Numbered from the stretch's first letter, positions 29,923-41,949 are shown. The stretch is 64,000 nucleotides of DNA from Symbiodinium microadriaticum (GCA_001939145.1 LSRX01000077.1:803116-867115), one strand, 5' to 3'. Numbers and translations are program-made. The notes: generated from the letters alone by a model not told the origin.

Positions 29923-30260
29923 GCTCAGCTTTAGGATAGGCTGTAGTGTTTGGGGTTTAGGTCTGTAGGTCCGCAGGCATGCACTAGCTTAAGCTTTGTG
30001 CTGCACAGGTGCAGCATACATTTGAGATTCTTGAAGGGTTTTGCAGCATTGCGTCTATGGCTTGAGGTTGAGGTCCACAACTTGTGGCCTTGCTTCTGCT
30101 TCGTGCTTTCTGGTCCTCTGATACCTCGACCAAGTGACCCGATACCCCGATACAGCCCTTGAGTCGTTGAGACATCGGAAAGAGCTTCGAAACCGTTACA
30201 ACCCTAAAGCCTGAACCATAAACCCTTAGCCTAAGCATTCAACCCTAAACCAAAGCCCAG

Positions 30261-30350
30261 GGCATTGACGTAAACTCCAACGTCATCGGAGACTGGAAAG
30301 CAAAACTTCCGCAGTACGAGTCTCCTGCCTGTCGAACCCTGAACTCCTAG
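30261..30350 (+). CDS. Terminal exon, unknown protein
   Basis: After AAAGCCCAG 29 codons read GIDVNSNVIGDWKAKLPQYE and SPACRTLNS before TAG at 30348. Natural composition. Unknown. Confidence 0.45.
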   Translation, partial: GIDVNSNVIGDWKAKLPQYESPACRTLNS

Positions 30351-30650
30351 GTAGTATTAGGGAGACCCCTTGAAGGAGACCCTTCTGAACCCTACTTGTG
30401 GCTCTCTTAAAATGGACCTTATTCAGAGGGTCGATATTCACGGTCCCCCTAACCTTAACTCCTATGAGCCTGGATGACAGTCTGATTGAGGGTTTTCGGT
30501 ATTGGGTTTAGGGTTTAGGAGAATTTCGGGGTTCAGGGTCCTGAAACACTGTTAACCCTAAATCCTAGTATCACCCTACTCTTATGGTCTGGGCGAACGC
30601 AGACTGCGCCTCAGGCACATTCTCAATGCCATCCTCGAACTCTGTTTTTT

Positions 30651-30753
30651 GGTAGTTCTCTAAATTCGGGTCCCCTCTTAGGCCCCCAGTACAAGTACAG
30701 CACCCTTCTCAAACAAAGGACCCGAAAAGGGACCCTAATTTAGTGAACTACCC
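30651..30753. mobile_element. MITE-D copy 4
   Basis: GGTAGTTCTCTAAATTCGGG at the left and GGGACCCTAATTTAGTG at the right. Confidence 0.8.
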
Positions 30754-30974
30754 ATTTAGGCTTTCAGGCTCAAGCCCCAATAATGTCCCGATAGCTTTCT
30801 TGAAACTCTGAAGTCACAGGCCCCAAATCCGAAAGCCCTAAAGCCCGGAAGCAAAACAGCGCCGACATATTTAGGTGGGCATCGTACATGCATGTGCGGT
30901 TTCCTGGAGTTTCGATGAGACTTTGTAGACCCAGGAGCAGTATGGACCAACATCAGCAATCTGAACAGAATCCC

Positions 30975-31168
30975 ATGTCTAAAACCCTAAACCTTAAACC
31001 CTAAGCTCTAAACCCTAAACCCTAAACCCTAAACTCTAGAAAACCCTAAACCCGAAAACCCTAAACTCTAGAACCCTAAACTCTGGAAAACCCTAAACCC
31101 TAAACCCCTAAACTCTAGTAAACCCTAAACTCTAGAACCCTAAACTCTAGTAAACCCTAAACCCTAAA
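30975..31168. repeat. Telomere-like CCCTAAA tract running into the gap
   Basis: CCCTAAA units alternate with CTCTAGAA/CTCTAGTA steps of about 26 bases. The tract continues to the first unknown base, so repeat content probably caused the gap. Confidence 0.9.
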
Positions 31169-31758
31169 NNNNNNNNNNNNNNNNNNNNNNNNNNNNNNNN
31201 NNNNNNNNNNNNNNNNNNNNNNNNNNNNNNNNNNNNNNNNNNNNNNNNNNNNNNNNNNNNNNNNNNNNNNNNNNNNNNNNNNNNNNNNNNNNNNNNNNNN
31301 NNNNNNNNNNNNNNNNNNNNNNNNNNNNNNNNNNNNNNNNNNNNNNNNNNNNNNNNNNNNNNNNNNNNNNNNNNNNNNNNNNNNNNNNNNNNNNNNNNNN
31401 NNNNNNNNNNNNNNNNNNNNNNNNNNNNNNNNNNNNNNNNNNNNNNNNNNNNNNNNNNNNNNNNNNNNNNNNNNNNNNNNNNNNNNNNNNNNNNNNNNNN
31501 NNNNNNNNNNNNNNNNNNNNNNNNNNNNNNNNNNNNNNNNNNNNNNNNNNNNNNNNNNNNNNNNNNNNNNNNNNNNNNNNNNNNNNNNNNNNNNNNNNNN
31601 NNNNNNNNNNNNNNNNNNNNNNNNNNNNNNNNNNNNNNNNNNNNNNNNNNNNNNNNNNNNNNNNNNNNNNNNNNNNNNNNNNNNNNNNNNNNNNNNNNNN
31701 NNNNNNNNNNNNNNNNNNNNNNNNNNNNNNNNNNNNNNNNNNNNNNNNNNNNNNNNNN
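31169..31758. other. Assembly gap, 590 unknown bases
   Basis: Unbroken N. Flanked by telomere-like repeats on the left and a G run on the right. Confidence 1.
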
Positions 31759-31834
31759 GGGGGGGGGGGTGCTTTGTGATGTATATATACGGATAAGACT
31801 AAGAAGCGACAAAAGTCATATATTACAATCTTTG

Positions 31835-32080
31835 TGTGTGTGTGTGTATATAAGTATACACACATTGTAGAGAGTTTGAGGACAACAAAAATTGTTTCTT
31901 CTCATGTGTATATATATACACACAGGCACATGCACAACGTACACATGCTGATACACATACATATACACTTGCATACACATATACATTTGCATATATATAT
32001 ATATATCAATGCATACATACATACCTACCTACCTACGTACGTACGTACGTACATACATACACACATACACACATATACAT
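31835..32080. repeat. TG, TATACA and TACC/TACG microsatellites
   Basis: Short TG and CA runs with TATACA words, then TACC followed by TACG and TACA tetramers at about 32015-32060. Confidence 0.85.
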
Positions 32081-32360
32081 TCAGGCACGAACACACATAC
32101 TTACGCACATCCCTGTCTGCCTTCCAGAGTTTTGGGTAGTTGGGATTTGGGGCAGGTTTTGTTCTGCTGGGTTCAGAGCGTAAAAATTTTTGAGATGTAC
32201 GTAAGGTTTCGGGGGTGGTTCGGTTTTCAGTTTCGGGAGCTGTTAGGGTGTTTGTTGTCGGTGGGAGGGGCAGGTTGTTGGGAACTAAGGCCTTTCCATG
32301 CATTGTCTACACACGATACCCTCCTAGGCTCGTTTCGACCATTGTTGCAAAATTGCAGCA

Positions 32361-32566
32361 AAACTAAGCAGCAGCAGCAGCAGCAGCAGCAGCAGTGGCA
32401 GCAGAAGCAGTTGTAGCGGTCCTTGTCGTCGTCATAGTCGTACTAGCAGCAGTAGTAGCAGTAGCGGCGGTGGTGGTGGTGGTGGTGGTGGTGGTGGCGG
32501 TGGTGAGCAGGAGTAGGAGCAGGACCACGAGCAGGACCAGGACCACCACCAGAAGCAACAGCAGCC

Positions 32567-32605
<39 letters not shown>

Positions 32606-32695
32606 CCACCACCACCACCACCACCACCACCACCACCACCACCACCAGCACCACTACCACCACCACAAGCAGCTGCCGCAGTTTCAGCAGTGGTA
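32361..32695. repeat. CAG/GTG/CCA trinucleotide tract, possibly with a polyGln exon
   Basis: CAG x9 at 32367, then degenerate GTA/GCA, GTG, AGC x13 and ACC x15 in one three-base register. Upstream in frame (32290-32366) lies FHALSTHDTLLGSFRPLLQN leading into Gln codons, so the first block could be exonic polyGln. The rest is best read as a simple-repeat mosaic. Confidence 0.8.
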
Positions 32696-32739
32696 TTTTT
32701 TGTTCTCCCGCTATTGGCTTGCCAGCTTCTCCCAATCGG

Positions 32740-33176
32740 GTTCCTTAAGTCGCATATTCTGCAGAGGCAATCCAGACTTTCGACCTCAAAAGTATGAGGA
32801 CGGCTCTTTGACTTGGGGCATTATGCGGGATTAAGAGGTTCTAGACATCTGGGTTTGTGAGTCCTATCATCCCCCTTTGCACGGAAATATAGTAAGTCCT
32901 TCGGCTCCAACTATTATAAGCCGCTCTAGAATTCCTGGTTGAGGTCGTTCAAGCCGGTGAGCCTTCTACATTGTTGTGATCCAGGTTTGGTTCTAGCTTT
33001 TGAGGTCTTCGACTCGATGCTGCTTGGATTCCGAGGTTTGAGGATTGCCCGGGGTTTCAGGTTGGGCTGGAGGGAGAGATCTTGCAAATCAGGGCTTGAG
33101 GGATTTGTGTTTTGGAATGTAGGGCCTACCTCTTAGCACCCTTCCTCGACCCCCCACAAGCCCGACACAACTCTGT
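32740..33176. other. Spacer, no gene recognised
   Basis: Open frame at 32939-33136 has no recognisable features and weak borders. Confidence 0.4.
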
Positions 33177-33245
33177 GAAAGCCCCTAAACCCTAAACCCT
33201 AACCCCCAAACCCCTAAACCCCTAAACCCTAAACCCCTAAACTCT
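33177..33245. repeat. Telomere-like CCCTAAA tract
   Basis: About nine units. Confidence 0.9.
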
Positions 33246-33662
33246 TTGGAACCCTAAGCCGGTCTTCCGAAAGGAGGCTCAGCCGTTCGAGTTTGCTTGT
33301 TGCATCTCCCTTGTCCAGGTTTCGGTCTTAGGAATACGAGGCACCCTTATCAAGAAAATTCTGGGCGGTTTATGGGTCTGTTTCTTGTACGTTTTGTTCA
33401 CAACGCGTATCTTCTTTGAGGTGCTCGTATAGTGGAGATCCTGCTGCTGAGGCGGCTCAGGTCCATGTTAGGGGGTCTTTTTTGTTTTTTGTTTTCTGAA
33501 GGTACCGTTTGTTTCGTGGAAAACGCGATCCTTCCGAGCAGCCTTTGTGGCTCTCACTTCAAGAGTACGTTGTTTAGGAACAAATTGGGGTCTAGGAGGC
33601 TTTAGGCTTTAAGGCTTAGGGGTTTCGGGGTTAGGATTCAGACAGGATTCAGCAGTTTCGGG

Positions 33663-33869
33663 ATGTCTGCAGCTGAAGAGCTTTCAGAAGGTTTCTGTTT
33701 ACAGCATTCTCAGCAGGGTTTCCGTTTTGGGTGGGTGGGATTCCTGTCGCCAAGGGCAAAATGTCCATCCTTCCTGCTGCTTGGCTGCAGAAACCTGAAC
33801 TCGTGGTGCGCTGTTCTCGCTGGAGGGGCCGTGCAGTCGGAATCCGGTAGCTTTTGGGTACGATCTTGA
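33663..33869 (+). CDS. Uncertain open frame
   Basis: ATG-initiated frame MSAAEELSEGFCLQHSQQGF with a Trp/Ser-rich continuation to 33869. Could be an exon after CTCAGCAG at 33716. Not recognised. Confidence 0.25.
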   Translation: MSAAEELSEGFCLQHSQQGFRFGWVGFLSPRAKCPSFLLLGCRNLNSWCAVLAGGAVQSESGSFWVRS

Positions 33870-33878
33870 GGACTGACT

Positions 33879-33905
33879 CTATCTATCTATCTATCTATCT
33901 ATCTG

Positions 33906-33938
<33 letters not shown>

Positions 33939-34013
33939 GTATCTATCTATCTGTCTGTCTATCTATCTTTCTTTCTATCTATCTATATATATGTATATGT
34001 ATATGTGTATGTG

Positions 34014-34080
<67 letters not shown>

Positions 34081-34109
34081 GTGTATGTGTATATGTATGT
34101 GTATATGTA

Positions 34110-34164
<55 letters not shown>

Positions 34165-34265
34165 GTATATATATATATAGATTGCTAAATAGATAAAATA
34201 CATAAACAATATATATATATATATATGTATGTATGTATGTATGTACATATTTATTTATTTATCTA
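33879..34265. repeat. ATCT, TATATG and TATGTG microsatellite mosaic
   Basis: ATCT tetramers (33879-33990) pass stepwise into TATATG hexamers and then TATGTG hexamers to about 34168, followed by TA and TATG runs. Stepwise drift suggests replication slippage from one seed. Confidence 0.95.
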
Positions 34266-34474
34266 TTTAGCTATGATAGTTTGGGGGGGTAGGCTGCATG
34301 CATGCATCAGCGGTGCTCTTTGGAGTTTCTGGGTTCAGGGTTTGACCTGGCAATACCTGCACTTCGCGGAGTGTTCGTTGGTGGCGGGAGGCTGACTTCA
34401 CATCCCTGCATTGAAGTTTAGCTCTGGTGTGGGCTTGTCTTGTCGAACGTACATGGTCAGGGTGGACACCTAAA

Positions 34475-34705
34475 CCCAAAACCCTCAACCCTAAACCCTA
34501 AACCCCTAAACCCGAAACCCTAAACCTTAAACCCAAAAACCCTCGAAATTCCACTGAAACCAAGGGCTACACGAGCCAGCACCTGAGTGTTCGGAAGCGC
34601 CCGCAAGAAGTCTTGGGCCGAATATCAACCCCCAACACTTGATGGGTTTAGGGTTTAGGGTTTAGGTTTATGGTTTAGGGTTTGGGGTTTAGGGTTTAGG
34701 GTCCC
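34475..34705. repeat. Opposed CCCTAAA and TTTAGGG tracts
   Basis: CCCTAAA units at 34475-34540, TTTAGGG units at 34640-34705. Confidence 0.85.
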
Positions 34706-34852
34706 CCCAGCCCGGATCACCCTCAAATCTCTCTGGGCTCGATCGCCGAATCTAAAGTCCGAAGTCCCAGACCTTTTTATTATGGCCTAGGGTTTAGGTC
34801 TTGGGATTTAGGGGTTTAGGGCTTTTAAAGCCCAAATCTTGAAAGCCCAGAG

Positions 34853-34942
34853 CTGACGGACCCTCCCGGAAGCAAGGACAAGTACATGCACCCCTACATG
34901 GACTGGAAGGGCGAGAAGTATGAGAAGGACCACGAGAGTTTC
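34853..34942 (+). CDS. Exon, unknown charged protein
   Basis: After GCCCAGAG the frame reads LTDPPGSKDKYMHPYMDWKG and EKYEKDHESF, ending at TTC|GTGAGA, 30 codons in phase. Very hydrophilic with repeated K-Y and M-x-P-Y-M. Strong coding character and good donor, but no family recognised. Confidence 0.55.
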
Positions 34943-35189
34943 GTGAGACGCAAGACCACCCAAGATAGGCCTGCAAAAACTAGCGTCCTGTGGGGGAATA
35001 AGGAACCCCTCATTGTTCAAGAACGGGCACCCACGGCAGGGTATGTACCAGATACTCCCCTCTCTCTTATTGCTAGTGCAAAGACCAGCTTGTGTTCCGT
35101 ACCTTTAAGGGTGTAATGCCAGGTTTCAGGAATCATTCCCGGGATGCTGCGATATGGTCCAAACAGCACGACTTTGACAGAAAGGCTTG

Positions 35190-35530
35190 AAGAAATCGCC
35201 CTAGACCCCTATTAACCCTAGACCCCTTAACCCTAAACCCATTAGGGTTCTAACCCTAGACCCTTAACCCTAAACCCATTAGTAAAATTAGGGTTCTACC
35301 AGGATTGTAGAGGACATTAATTCGGTTTCAGAGTGTGTTAGAAGCGCCCTGCTGGGCCCCCAGGGTTCCTCATTCAAGGCCTTGTCAACTTCTGTATGTA
35401 CCGTAGAATTCTCAAGGATCCTACTCTGTATGGTTTCTTGTAGGAACCCTAAACCCTAAACCTGCACCACAAACCTTAAACCCTAAACCCTAACTAAACC
35501 TGGACCCTAAAAAGGCCCTAAGCTCCCCTT
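35190..35530. repeat. Short CCCTAAA clusters
   Basis: Clusters at 35190-35290 and 35440-35500 with inter-spaced unique DNA; a weak frame after TTTCAG at 35318 reads SVLEAPCWAPRVPHSRPC. Confidence 0.6.
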
Positions 35531-35591
35531 CATCTTCCCAAGCCTTAACCCTAAAGCTTCACAGGCTTTTGTCTTCAGGAAGATGTATATT

Positions 35592-35746
35592 TCCAGAGAA
35601 CCCAGTATCCCTTGTAACTTCAGGAATATACCTTAAATCATAATGTTGAGGCCCCTATAATTTCAGGAATATACCATAAACCATAATATTAAGGCCCCTG
35701 CAATTTAAGGTACATTCCTTAATTAAGGGGTATTGGGCTCTCTGGG
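35592..35746. mobile_element. MITE-B copy 3 with internal duplication
   Basis: Ends CCAGAGAACCCAGTATCCC and GGGGTATTGGGCTCTCTGGG. The core GGAATATACC..AGGCCCCT is present twice in tandem (about 35620-35655 and 35662-35700), making it about 45 bases longer than other copies. Confidence 0.85.
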
Positions 35747-35749
35747 TAG

Positions 35750-36125
35750 AAGCCCTAAACCCTAATCCCAAAAAACCCTAAACCCTAGACACCCAAACCC
35801 TAAACCCGAAGCCCTAAACCCTAAACCCCAAACACCCAAACCCCAAACCCTAAACACCCAAACCCTAAACCCTAAACCCTATAGCCCTAAATCCTAAACC
35901 CTAAACACCCAAACCCTAAGCTCTAAACCCTAAGCCCTAAACCCTGGGTGGGGGAAGGAAGATCGACGGCTGGGAAGGAAGAGCCGGGGCTGGGAAGCTT
36001 GAGGCTCCAGGCTCCAAAGGGTTTAGGGTTTTAGGGTTTTAGGGTTTAGGGTTTTAGGGTTTTGGGTTTTGGGTTTTGGGTTTAGAAATTAGGGTTTAGG
36101 TTTTAGGGTTTAGGGTTTAGGGTGG
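35750..36125. repeat. CCCTAAA then TTTAGGG tracts, inverted
   Basis: CCCTAAA/CACCCAAA units at 35750-35945 and TTTAGGG/TTTTAGGG units at 36015-36125 face each other around a 70-base purine-rich segment. Confidence 0.9.
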
Positions 36126-36297
36126 CGCATGTTGGAATCTCCCAAACCTTCCTTCGTGCAAAAGGCCGCATGCCCGAAAACGACTCAGAGACCCGGTACG
36201 TGACTGCATCCCAAACCAGGTAACCATGCGCTCAACCCAAAAGCCCTAACCCCCCTCCCCCCGAAACCCCAAAAACCCTAAAAAAACCCTTGAAAAG

Positions 36298-36449
36298 AGA
36301 GACAGAAGTCGCGAAGTTCAGCAGTGAGATCAGGAGTGGCTTGAGAAGCATCCGCTGGAGCCCAGTGAGGCAGCCAAAGGCGCAGGACAGGCGGAGAAGT
36401 GAGCGGAGGGCAAAACGCCGAGATCCGCCGGCCCGAGGTTTTCCACAGG
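36298..36449 (+). CDS. Possible exon, basic protein
   Basis: One frame between AAAAG and ACAGG|GTGTAG reads ETEVAKFSSEIRSGLRSIRW, then an Arg-rich RRRSERRAKRRDPPARGF. The minus strand is also open over this stretch, so strand is not certain. Confidence 0.35.
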
Positions 36450-36471
36450 GTGTAGTGACCCTTGTTTAGTA

Positions 36472-36573
36472 TAGGGGCCTCACAAATTTCCTGCACTATT
36501 TTTGGGGGTTCCTTATTATAAATTATCGTATAATGGGCCCCAAAACCCTATTCTAATTATGCAGGCTTCCCCG
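36472..36573. mobile_element. MITE-C copy 5
   Basis: TAGGGGCCTCACAAATTT, ACTATTTTTGGGGGTTCC, then CCCCAAAACCCTATTCTAAT. Confidence 0.8.
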
Positions 36574-36727
36574 TATAAATAAAAGCCCACCGCCCTCAAC
36601 AAAGGCCCCTGTTTATCATGTTGAGGGCGGTGAGCTTTTATTGCGAAGAAGAGCCTCGAGGAGTCGAACCCTTCCTTGAAGCAATGGCTTCTAAGGATCC
36701 TTGGGTACATTTCCCTTAATAAACACT

Positions 36728-36822
36728 ACCCATAGGCTCCGAAGTAGTTCCTTTTTTCATGGTTTAGCTTTAGAAGCCTATAAGGTAATCCCGAAAAGGA
36801 GCTACTTAGGAGCCTATGGGTA
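36728..36822. mobile_element. MITE-A copy 6
   Basis: ACCCATAGGCTCCGAAGTAG at the left, GCTACTTAGGAGCCTATGGG at the right, flanked by TA. Confidence 0.9.
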
Positions 36823-36889
36823 GAAACTTTTTTGTCAGCAGGGTTCTACATCAAACTACCGAAGTCGCAAGACTCAGCACGCTTGTCCG

Positions 36890-37240
36890 TCGGACCATTG
36901 TAGTTAGCAGAGTTGTCCTTGGCAATACTGCAACAACATTGCTGACTACAAGCACTCCTCTTGCTTTGATTATTGGTACTTCGTGTCCTTCTACCACGTA
37001 ATGACATAGTGTTAGAGTCCCTGTTGCGGTTGCTGCTACGGTCGCTGAACAGCATTGCCACAGCACCACCACGATGGCAACACCTTGTGCAACGAATGCT
37101 GCTACGACCACGACGACAATTACGGTAAAAGCGTCATGAACACCAGCACCACCACCACCAGCAGTAACTACTCACTACTATTGCTGCTACTGCTACGACT
37201 ACTACTGTTACCACTGCTGTGGCTTTTGTTGTCGGGGAGC
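36890..37240. repeat. Degenerate trinucleotide tract (CTA/CAC/GAC)
   Basis: CTA, CAC, CGA and ACT triplets in a persistent register. Predicted Leu-rich stretch before the exon at 37260 is likely a by-product. Confidence 0.55.
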
Positions 37241-37259
37241 ATTTGCTTGATTCTGGCAG

Positions 37260-37402
37260 GGGGTCCGAATGCCTTTGGCAATAGATCTGGATACTATGTC
37301 AATGGAAGCCCTCACAATCTAGTGCTGCTCAGGCGGCTCATTGCGGAGCTCTTTCTGCTCAACAGAAGCTTCATCCAAGCCATCTTAGCTTTCAAGTCAT
37401 AG
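37260..37402 (+). CDS. Possible terminal exon, unknown
   Basis: After GATTCTGGCAG the frame reads GPNAFGNRSGYYVNGSPHNL, VLLRRLIAELFLLNRSFIQA and ILAFKS before TAG. A loop followed by a long hydrophobic-basic helix. Natural-looking; no family recognised. Confidence 0.45.
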
Positions 37403-38784
37403 CGTAAAAAAGCACAGGTATGCGTCAAGCTTGATGATCAAGACTGCTTGAACCCCAAACCCGAATCGTGGCTAAGCGCTGATCCCTAAGCCCTGACTAA
37501 CCCTAAGCCCTAAGCCCTAAACCCTAAGTTTGTAGACAGAGCATGAGAGATATCTGGGCCCGTTCTGATCCAGTGACATGTTGCCGGCAGGGGGCTCAGA
37601 GGGCTGGGGAGCTGGGCTGTCGGTCTGGTTGGGTTTACGGTTTAAGTATTAGGGTTTAGGGTTTAAGCTTTAGGGTTTAAGGTTTAGGGTTTAGGAGTGA
37701 GAGTTTAAGGTCAGAGTCTGAGGTTTAGGGCTTGGGGATCGTTGGGCTTTTGGCGTTGGTGGGTCGTTCACAGCAGGGAGGCTGCATGCATAGTTTGCCC
37801 TTCAGGGACCAAGCGGGCGTTCACGTTTGGGGCTCGGGAATTTTGGCACGTAGCGAAGTCTCGACACAGTAGCATCGCAGTTGCGGTGAACATTTCAGGG
37901 TACAGTACCTGACACGGCCTTTGCCAGCTTTACGACCATGATCTAGACGACCATGACGCAAAATCAACCTGATGTCTTCATTGACGTCAGATAACCACTT
38001 TCAACTTTCAACCCTGAAGGGAATGTGGGAGCCGACGCCCTAAATCCCAAACATTACTAAACCCTAAACCCTGAACGAGCGCAAGATGCCTGATAGCCGT
38101 TACTTCAAGACGCCGAATTCCGATTCTTTGCTACAACTCACACAGCAGATGTCTTGAGGTGAAGGATCGTTGGCTCCCTGTTCTATATCTGAGAATGATA
38201 AATTTACACCAAATTCTAAAGCCTCAAAGAACCCTAAACCCTTAATCCCAAACCCTAAACCCTAAACCTTAACCTAAAGCCTCAAAGAAAGACCATGGTC
38301 CATTCGCGGGAGGCGTTCCCCCTGAAAAACCGAACCCATCAGCTCCGGACTTCATTTTGGAGCTCGAAGATCGAAGATCCTAAGCCCTTCACTGGGAACT
38401 CCTAGAACCCTATGTCTCATCGCTCTGGAACTCTGGGTTTTCGGGCTTAGGGTTTTAGGGTTTAGGTAACCTCCAAATCCCAGAGCACTGAAACCCGTCA
38501 AGGACTTAAACAACTTAGGTGTGGTTGTCAGATTTGCGTGGGGCATTCTGGCTACTCGCCGCAGCCGTCGCGGCACGGAAAGCCAGGCAGGTCGGGCACT
38601 AGGATGATTTAATGTCTAAAAAACAATATATATATATATATATATCTATTGATTGATTGTGCTAACGCTTGCTTGTTGCGTTTATCATGGATACTAGGGT
38701 TTTGTGATTCAGACAAGGTGTTCAGGGGGTGCAGGGTCGACGTGTTGGCCTCGCGGTTTCGGGCCAATTCTGGCCTTAAGGTTT
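37403..38784. other. Spacer with short telomere-like clusters
   Basis: CCCTAAGC units at 37495-37530, TTTAGGG units at 37640-37740, CCCTAAA units at 38225-38280 and a TA run at 38627-38646. No gene seen; a minus-strand frame at 38352-38576 is telomere-repeat derived at its end. Confidence 0.55.
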
Positions 38785-38940
38785 AGGGATGGCGTTAGGG
38801 TTTAAGGGAAAAAGGTGTCAAAACAAAACCTTAAACCCTAAACCGTGAACTCTTAAACCCTATAGTTACCCTAAACCGTAAACTCTAAACCCTATGCCCT
38901 AAACCGTAAACTCTAAACCCTAAACTCTAAACTGCAAAGC
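38785..38940. repeat. Telomere-like tracts
   Basis: TTTAGGG words turn to CCCTAAA and CTCTAAA units. Confidence 0.75.
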
Positions 38941-38950
38941 TGACAGCCAG

Positions 38951-39016
38951 GCTTCCAGTCCCGAGCACCGCGCTGTGGATCCTGTCGGGGACATGTACCT
39001 GGGCCTGAAGGGCTAA
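38951..39016 (+). CDS. Possible terminal exon
   Basis: After CAGCCAG the frame reads ASSPEHRAVDPVGDMYLGLK then G and TAA at 39014. Natural composition; unknown. Confidence 0.35.
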   Translation, partial: ASSPEHRAVDPVGDMYLGLKG

Positions 39017-39024
39017 ATATCCCC

Positions 39025-39670
39025 GGGCTTGGGCTTAGGGTTTAGGGTTTTGGGCTCGGAGTTTTGGGGTTTTGGGCTTAGGGCTTGCAGTTTGGAATTT
39101 GTGTTGGGGTTTAGAGCTGAAGAGCTTTGGGGTTTAGGGTTTAGGCTAGTATTCCTCTGGGTTATTACCCGGGGTGGGGGGGGGTGGGGGTTAGCTTGCG
39201 ATTTCGGTGTTTTTGGCCGGTCTTTGTGCGAACCTAGACCTTCCCGCACTTTTTTTGATGCCATCAAACCCGATAGTTGGGGTTAGGGATGTAGAGTTTA
39301 GGGTTTAAGGGATTCAGGGTTTTGGGCGTGTGGGTTTGGGACGGGGCTGTTGGTTTCGAGGCTAATTTAGGGCCTGTCCTACCCTAAACCCTAAACCTCA
39401 AACCCTAAACCCTTACACCCTAAACCCTTAAACCCTAAACCCTAAACTTAGGCCCTAAACCCTTAAACCCTTAAACCCTAAACCCTGCACCCTAAACCGG
39501 CTCATTGGGTTGCAGGTTTTCGGTTTTGAGGGGATCGTAAGTTGACAGGTGCGGGGCCTCAATCAGAATCCCCAGCGGTTTAGGGTTTAGGGGTTTAGGG
39601 ATTTAGGGTTTAGGAGTTTAGGGTTTAGGGTTTAGGAGTTTAGGAGTTTAGGGTTTAGGGTTTAGGGTTA
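39025..39670. repeat. Telomere-like tracts, alternating orientation
   Basis: TTTAGGG/TTTTGGG at 39025-39150 and 39290-39330, CCCTAAA at 39375-39500, TTTAGGG at 39570-39670. A G-run (GGGGTGGGGGGGGTGGGGG) sits at 39170-39190. Confidence 0.85.
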
Positions 39671-41260
39671 GTGACCGTGAAGCAGGATAGCTTGTGACTT
39701 AGTCTTTTAGTGATGACAGTTAAGGCAAGCTTCGGGTGAGTTGTCAGGCTGGACGAAACTTAAACCCTAGACCCTAATCCTTTACATTCGGGTTTTGGGG
39801 TTCAGGGCGTAGGGTCTAAATACAGCCACTGAAGCCCGACGGCTTTAAGCCTTAAGTACAGCCCTTAGAAATCGTCTAAGCCCTAGACCCTGAGTAGAGC
39901 GCTCCAAACTCGACACTGCAAAAACTCCCACGTACAGGCCCGAACATCCAAAGGCTCAAAACAGAACTCAGCAAGCCCCATTCCATCTGAGCATTGAATC
40001 TTTTACACCCCCCTAACTTTGACGTTCTACGTTCTCAAACCTGGAGCCCGAGGTCCTCTGGGGCCCTCGAGCCCGAAGCCGACAAGGGCTTGTCCCCGAA
40101 ACTCTAAATCCCAATCCCGTGTCGCAGAACCGGTTTAGGGTTTGTAGGGCTACATCACGGCCAGGTTCGGCTGGCTTAGCCTTCAGCGTGCAGCTCTTGG
40201 CTGATGATGGCTGCATGCTGTAAGAAAACCAGCTGTTACCAGCAGAGTTGCGGGTTTCGGGGTTAATGCCATCATCATGCGCAAGATCTTCGAAAGCGTC
40301 GTCAGCATGAGGATCAACGTCTGCATGATGATGGACACGCTTCATCACTTGCATTCGAGCATGGCCAGTCCCAGCATCACCATCGAATCTCTGGTCATGA
40401 GCAACCACGACATGAACGCTTCACTGCATGTGTCATCATCACACTTAGGAGTGAGAACTATGCATAGAGCATCTTCAAGTATCACTGCTCCTATTGTACT
40501 CTGGTCCGGGTCTGCCTCCCTACGGTTGATGGTATAAATCCTGCATTACCCATAATAAAGAATAGACCATATTTCCCATAGTTTACGGTCCTATATCATC
40601 AACCATATGGCTACTGTTGCTGCCGCTGTTATCTTTCCATCTTCGAAATAGGAAACCCTACTGAGCTTGGAGCTCAGGGCTCACGGGACATGAGTGCCTA
40701 GACCAGCATCTGGAACTCCATAGCCCTACATGCATAATATCTAATAAAATATTTACTACATTTACTACATCTTATCTTATGTTTGTTATGTATATGTGTA
40801 TACATATATCTATAGAGGTATTATGTGGATATTGTGCTGATTCCTAAGCCACTATGAAGCCATGAAGATGAAATCCTTCAGCCCAAAAGCACGAGGAGGT
40901 CTTCGAGGATGCAGAGTTGAGCGTTTAGGGATTCGTTAGGGTTTAGGGTTTGGGGTTTACGGTTTTGGGTTTTGGGCTTTGGATCCGGGGCAATTTCGGG
41001 CGCAGGCTTGAGGAGTCAGCCTCGGCGGAGTTAGGCTTTCGACGGGTTCCGGGGGGTTTAGGGTTTAGGGTTTGGGGTGTTCGGCTGAGGGTTTAGGTGG
41101 CGGAATTCCCATGCAATGCATGATGGGAAGAATGTGTTTTTTTGTTGTTGTTCGCTCTCTCTTCACGTCCACACATGTACATTACATAGAAAAAAGTGTG
41201 TGTGTGTGTATGTTTATATAGATATATATATTTTTTTTTTTCTTCCTGCTTTTTCTACAG
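39671..41260. other. Spacer with an uncertain CAT-rich open frame
   Basis: At 40260-40470 CAT/ATG triplets recur and both strands are open (plus MRKIFESVVSMRINVCMMM; minus VAHDQRFDGDAGTGHARMQ). The three-base bias resembles the trinucleotide tracts elsewhere, so I do not call a gene. TTTAGGG words occur at 40920-40985 and 41055-41100. Confidence 0.4.
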
Positions 41261-41346
41261 GCGAAAGATGGATCCCGAAACCCGAAGAACAAGCCCTCAG
41301 ACAAGCTCGAAGCAGGTGGGGAGTTGAAACTCCAACAGGCTAAGAG
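41261..41346 (+). CDS. Exon, unknown basic protein
   Basis: A textbook acceptor (T-run, then CTTTTTCTACAG) and donor AGAG|GTAAAC enclose AKDGSRNPKNKPSDKLEAGG and ELKLQQAKR. Lys/Asp-rich, probably disordered. It is among the best splice-bordered exons in the window, yet no family is recognised and no partner exon is evident. Confidence 0.55.
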
Positions 41347-41949
41347 GTAAACTTTAGCCTTCTAGAGGGTTGTGGTTGAGGATCTTACGGGTGCCCTAGA
41401 CCCGAAACCCTCAACCCTTACCCTAAGGCTCAAAATTGCCCAAAAGCCTTATATAGTATGGTCTTTGGGCCCAAAAGCCTTAACATATGAGTCCTTAGAG
41501 CCTTAGGGTTATGGGTTGGCTAGTTGTCCAAAGGCTGTCGAGGCTACCTCCGACTCTGGGATGACGGGGTCTGGCGATTTATGGCCTCCAGGGCTCCAGC
41601 TACCTAAACAATGGGTTTGGGGTTGCATCTTCTATGGTCGGTAACCTACTTTTTGAGTAACTGGAGCGTTACGGTAAGACAGACCCTAAACCGAATCCAG
41701 ACAGACCCTGGCAGCTGCCCAACACGAAGAACCCTGCGGGCTGTAGACAAACACAAACAGCCAGACACACTACTGTAGAGACTAAACCCTCAGCCTTACA
41801 CTCAGGTGGCATTCTACATCCACACCACCCGCACCGCCAATGCCTGAGTTACGGAGATGCTGCAGTTTTCGACTCTGTCTATGAGAACTGTGTTTCGAAA
41901 AGTTTCAAGTTCCGCAGGGCTTTATGGGGTTTGTATAAGATCCAGCATA

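Noticed and set aside
31147-31865. Apparent open frames across the gap
   Set aside because: They consist of unknown bases.
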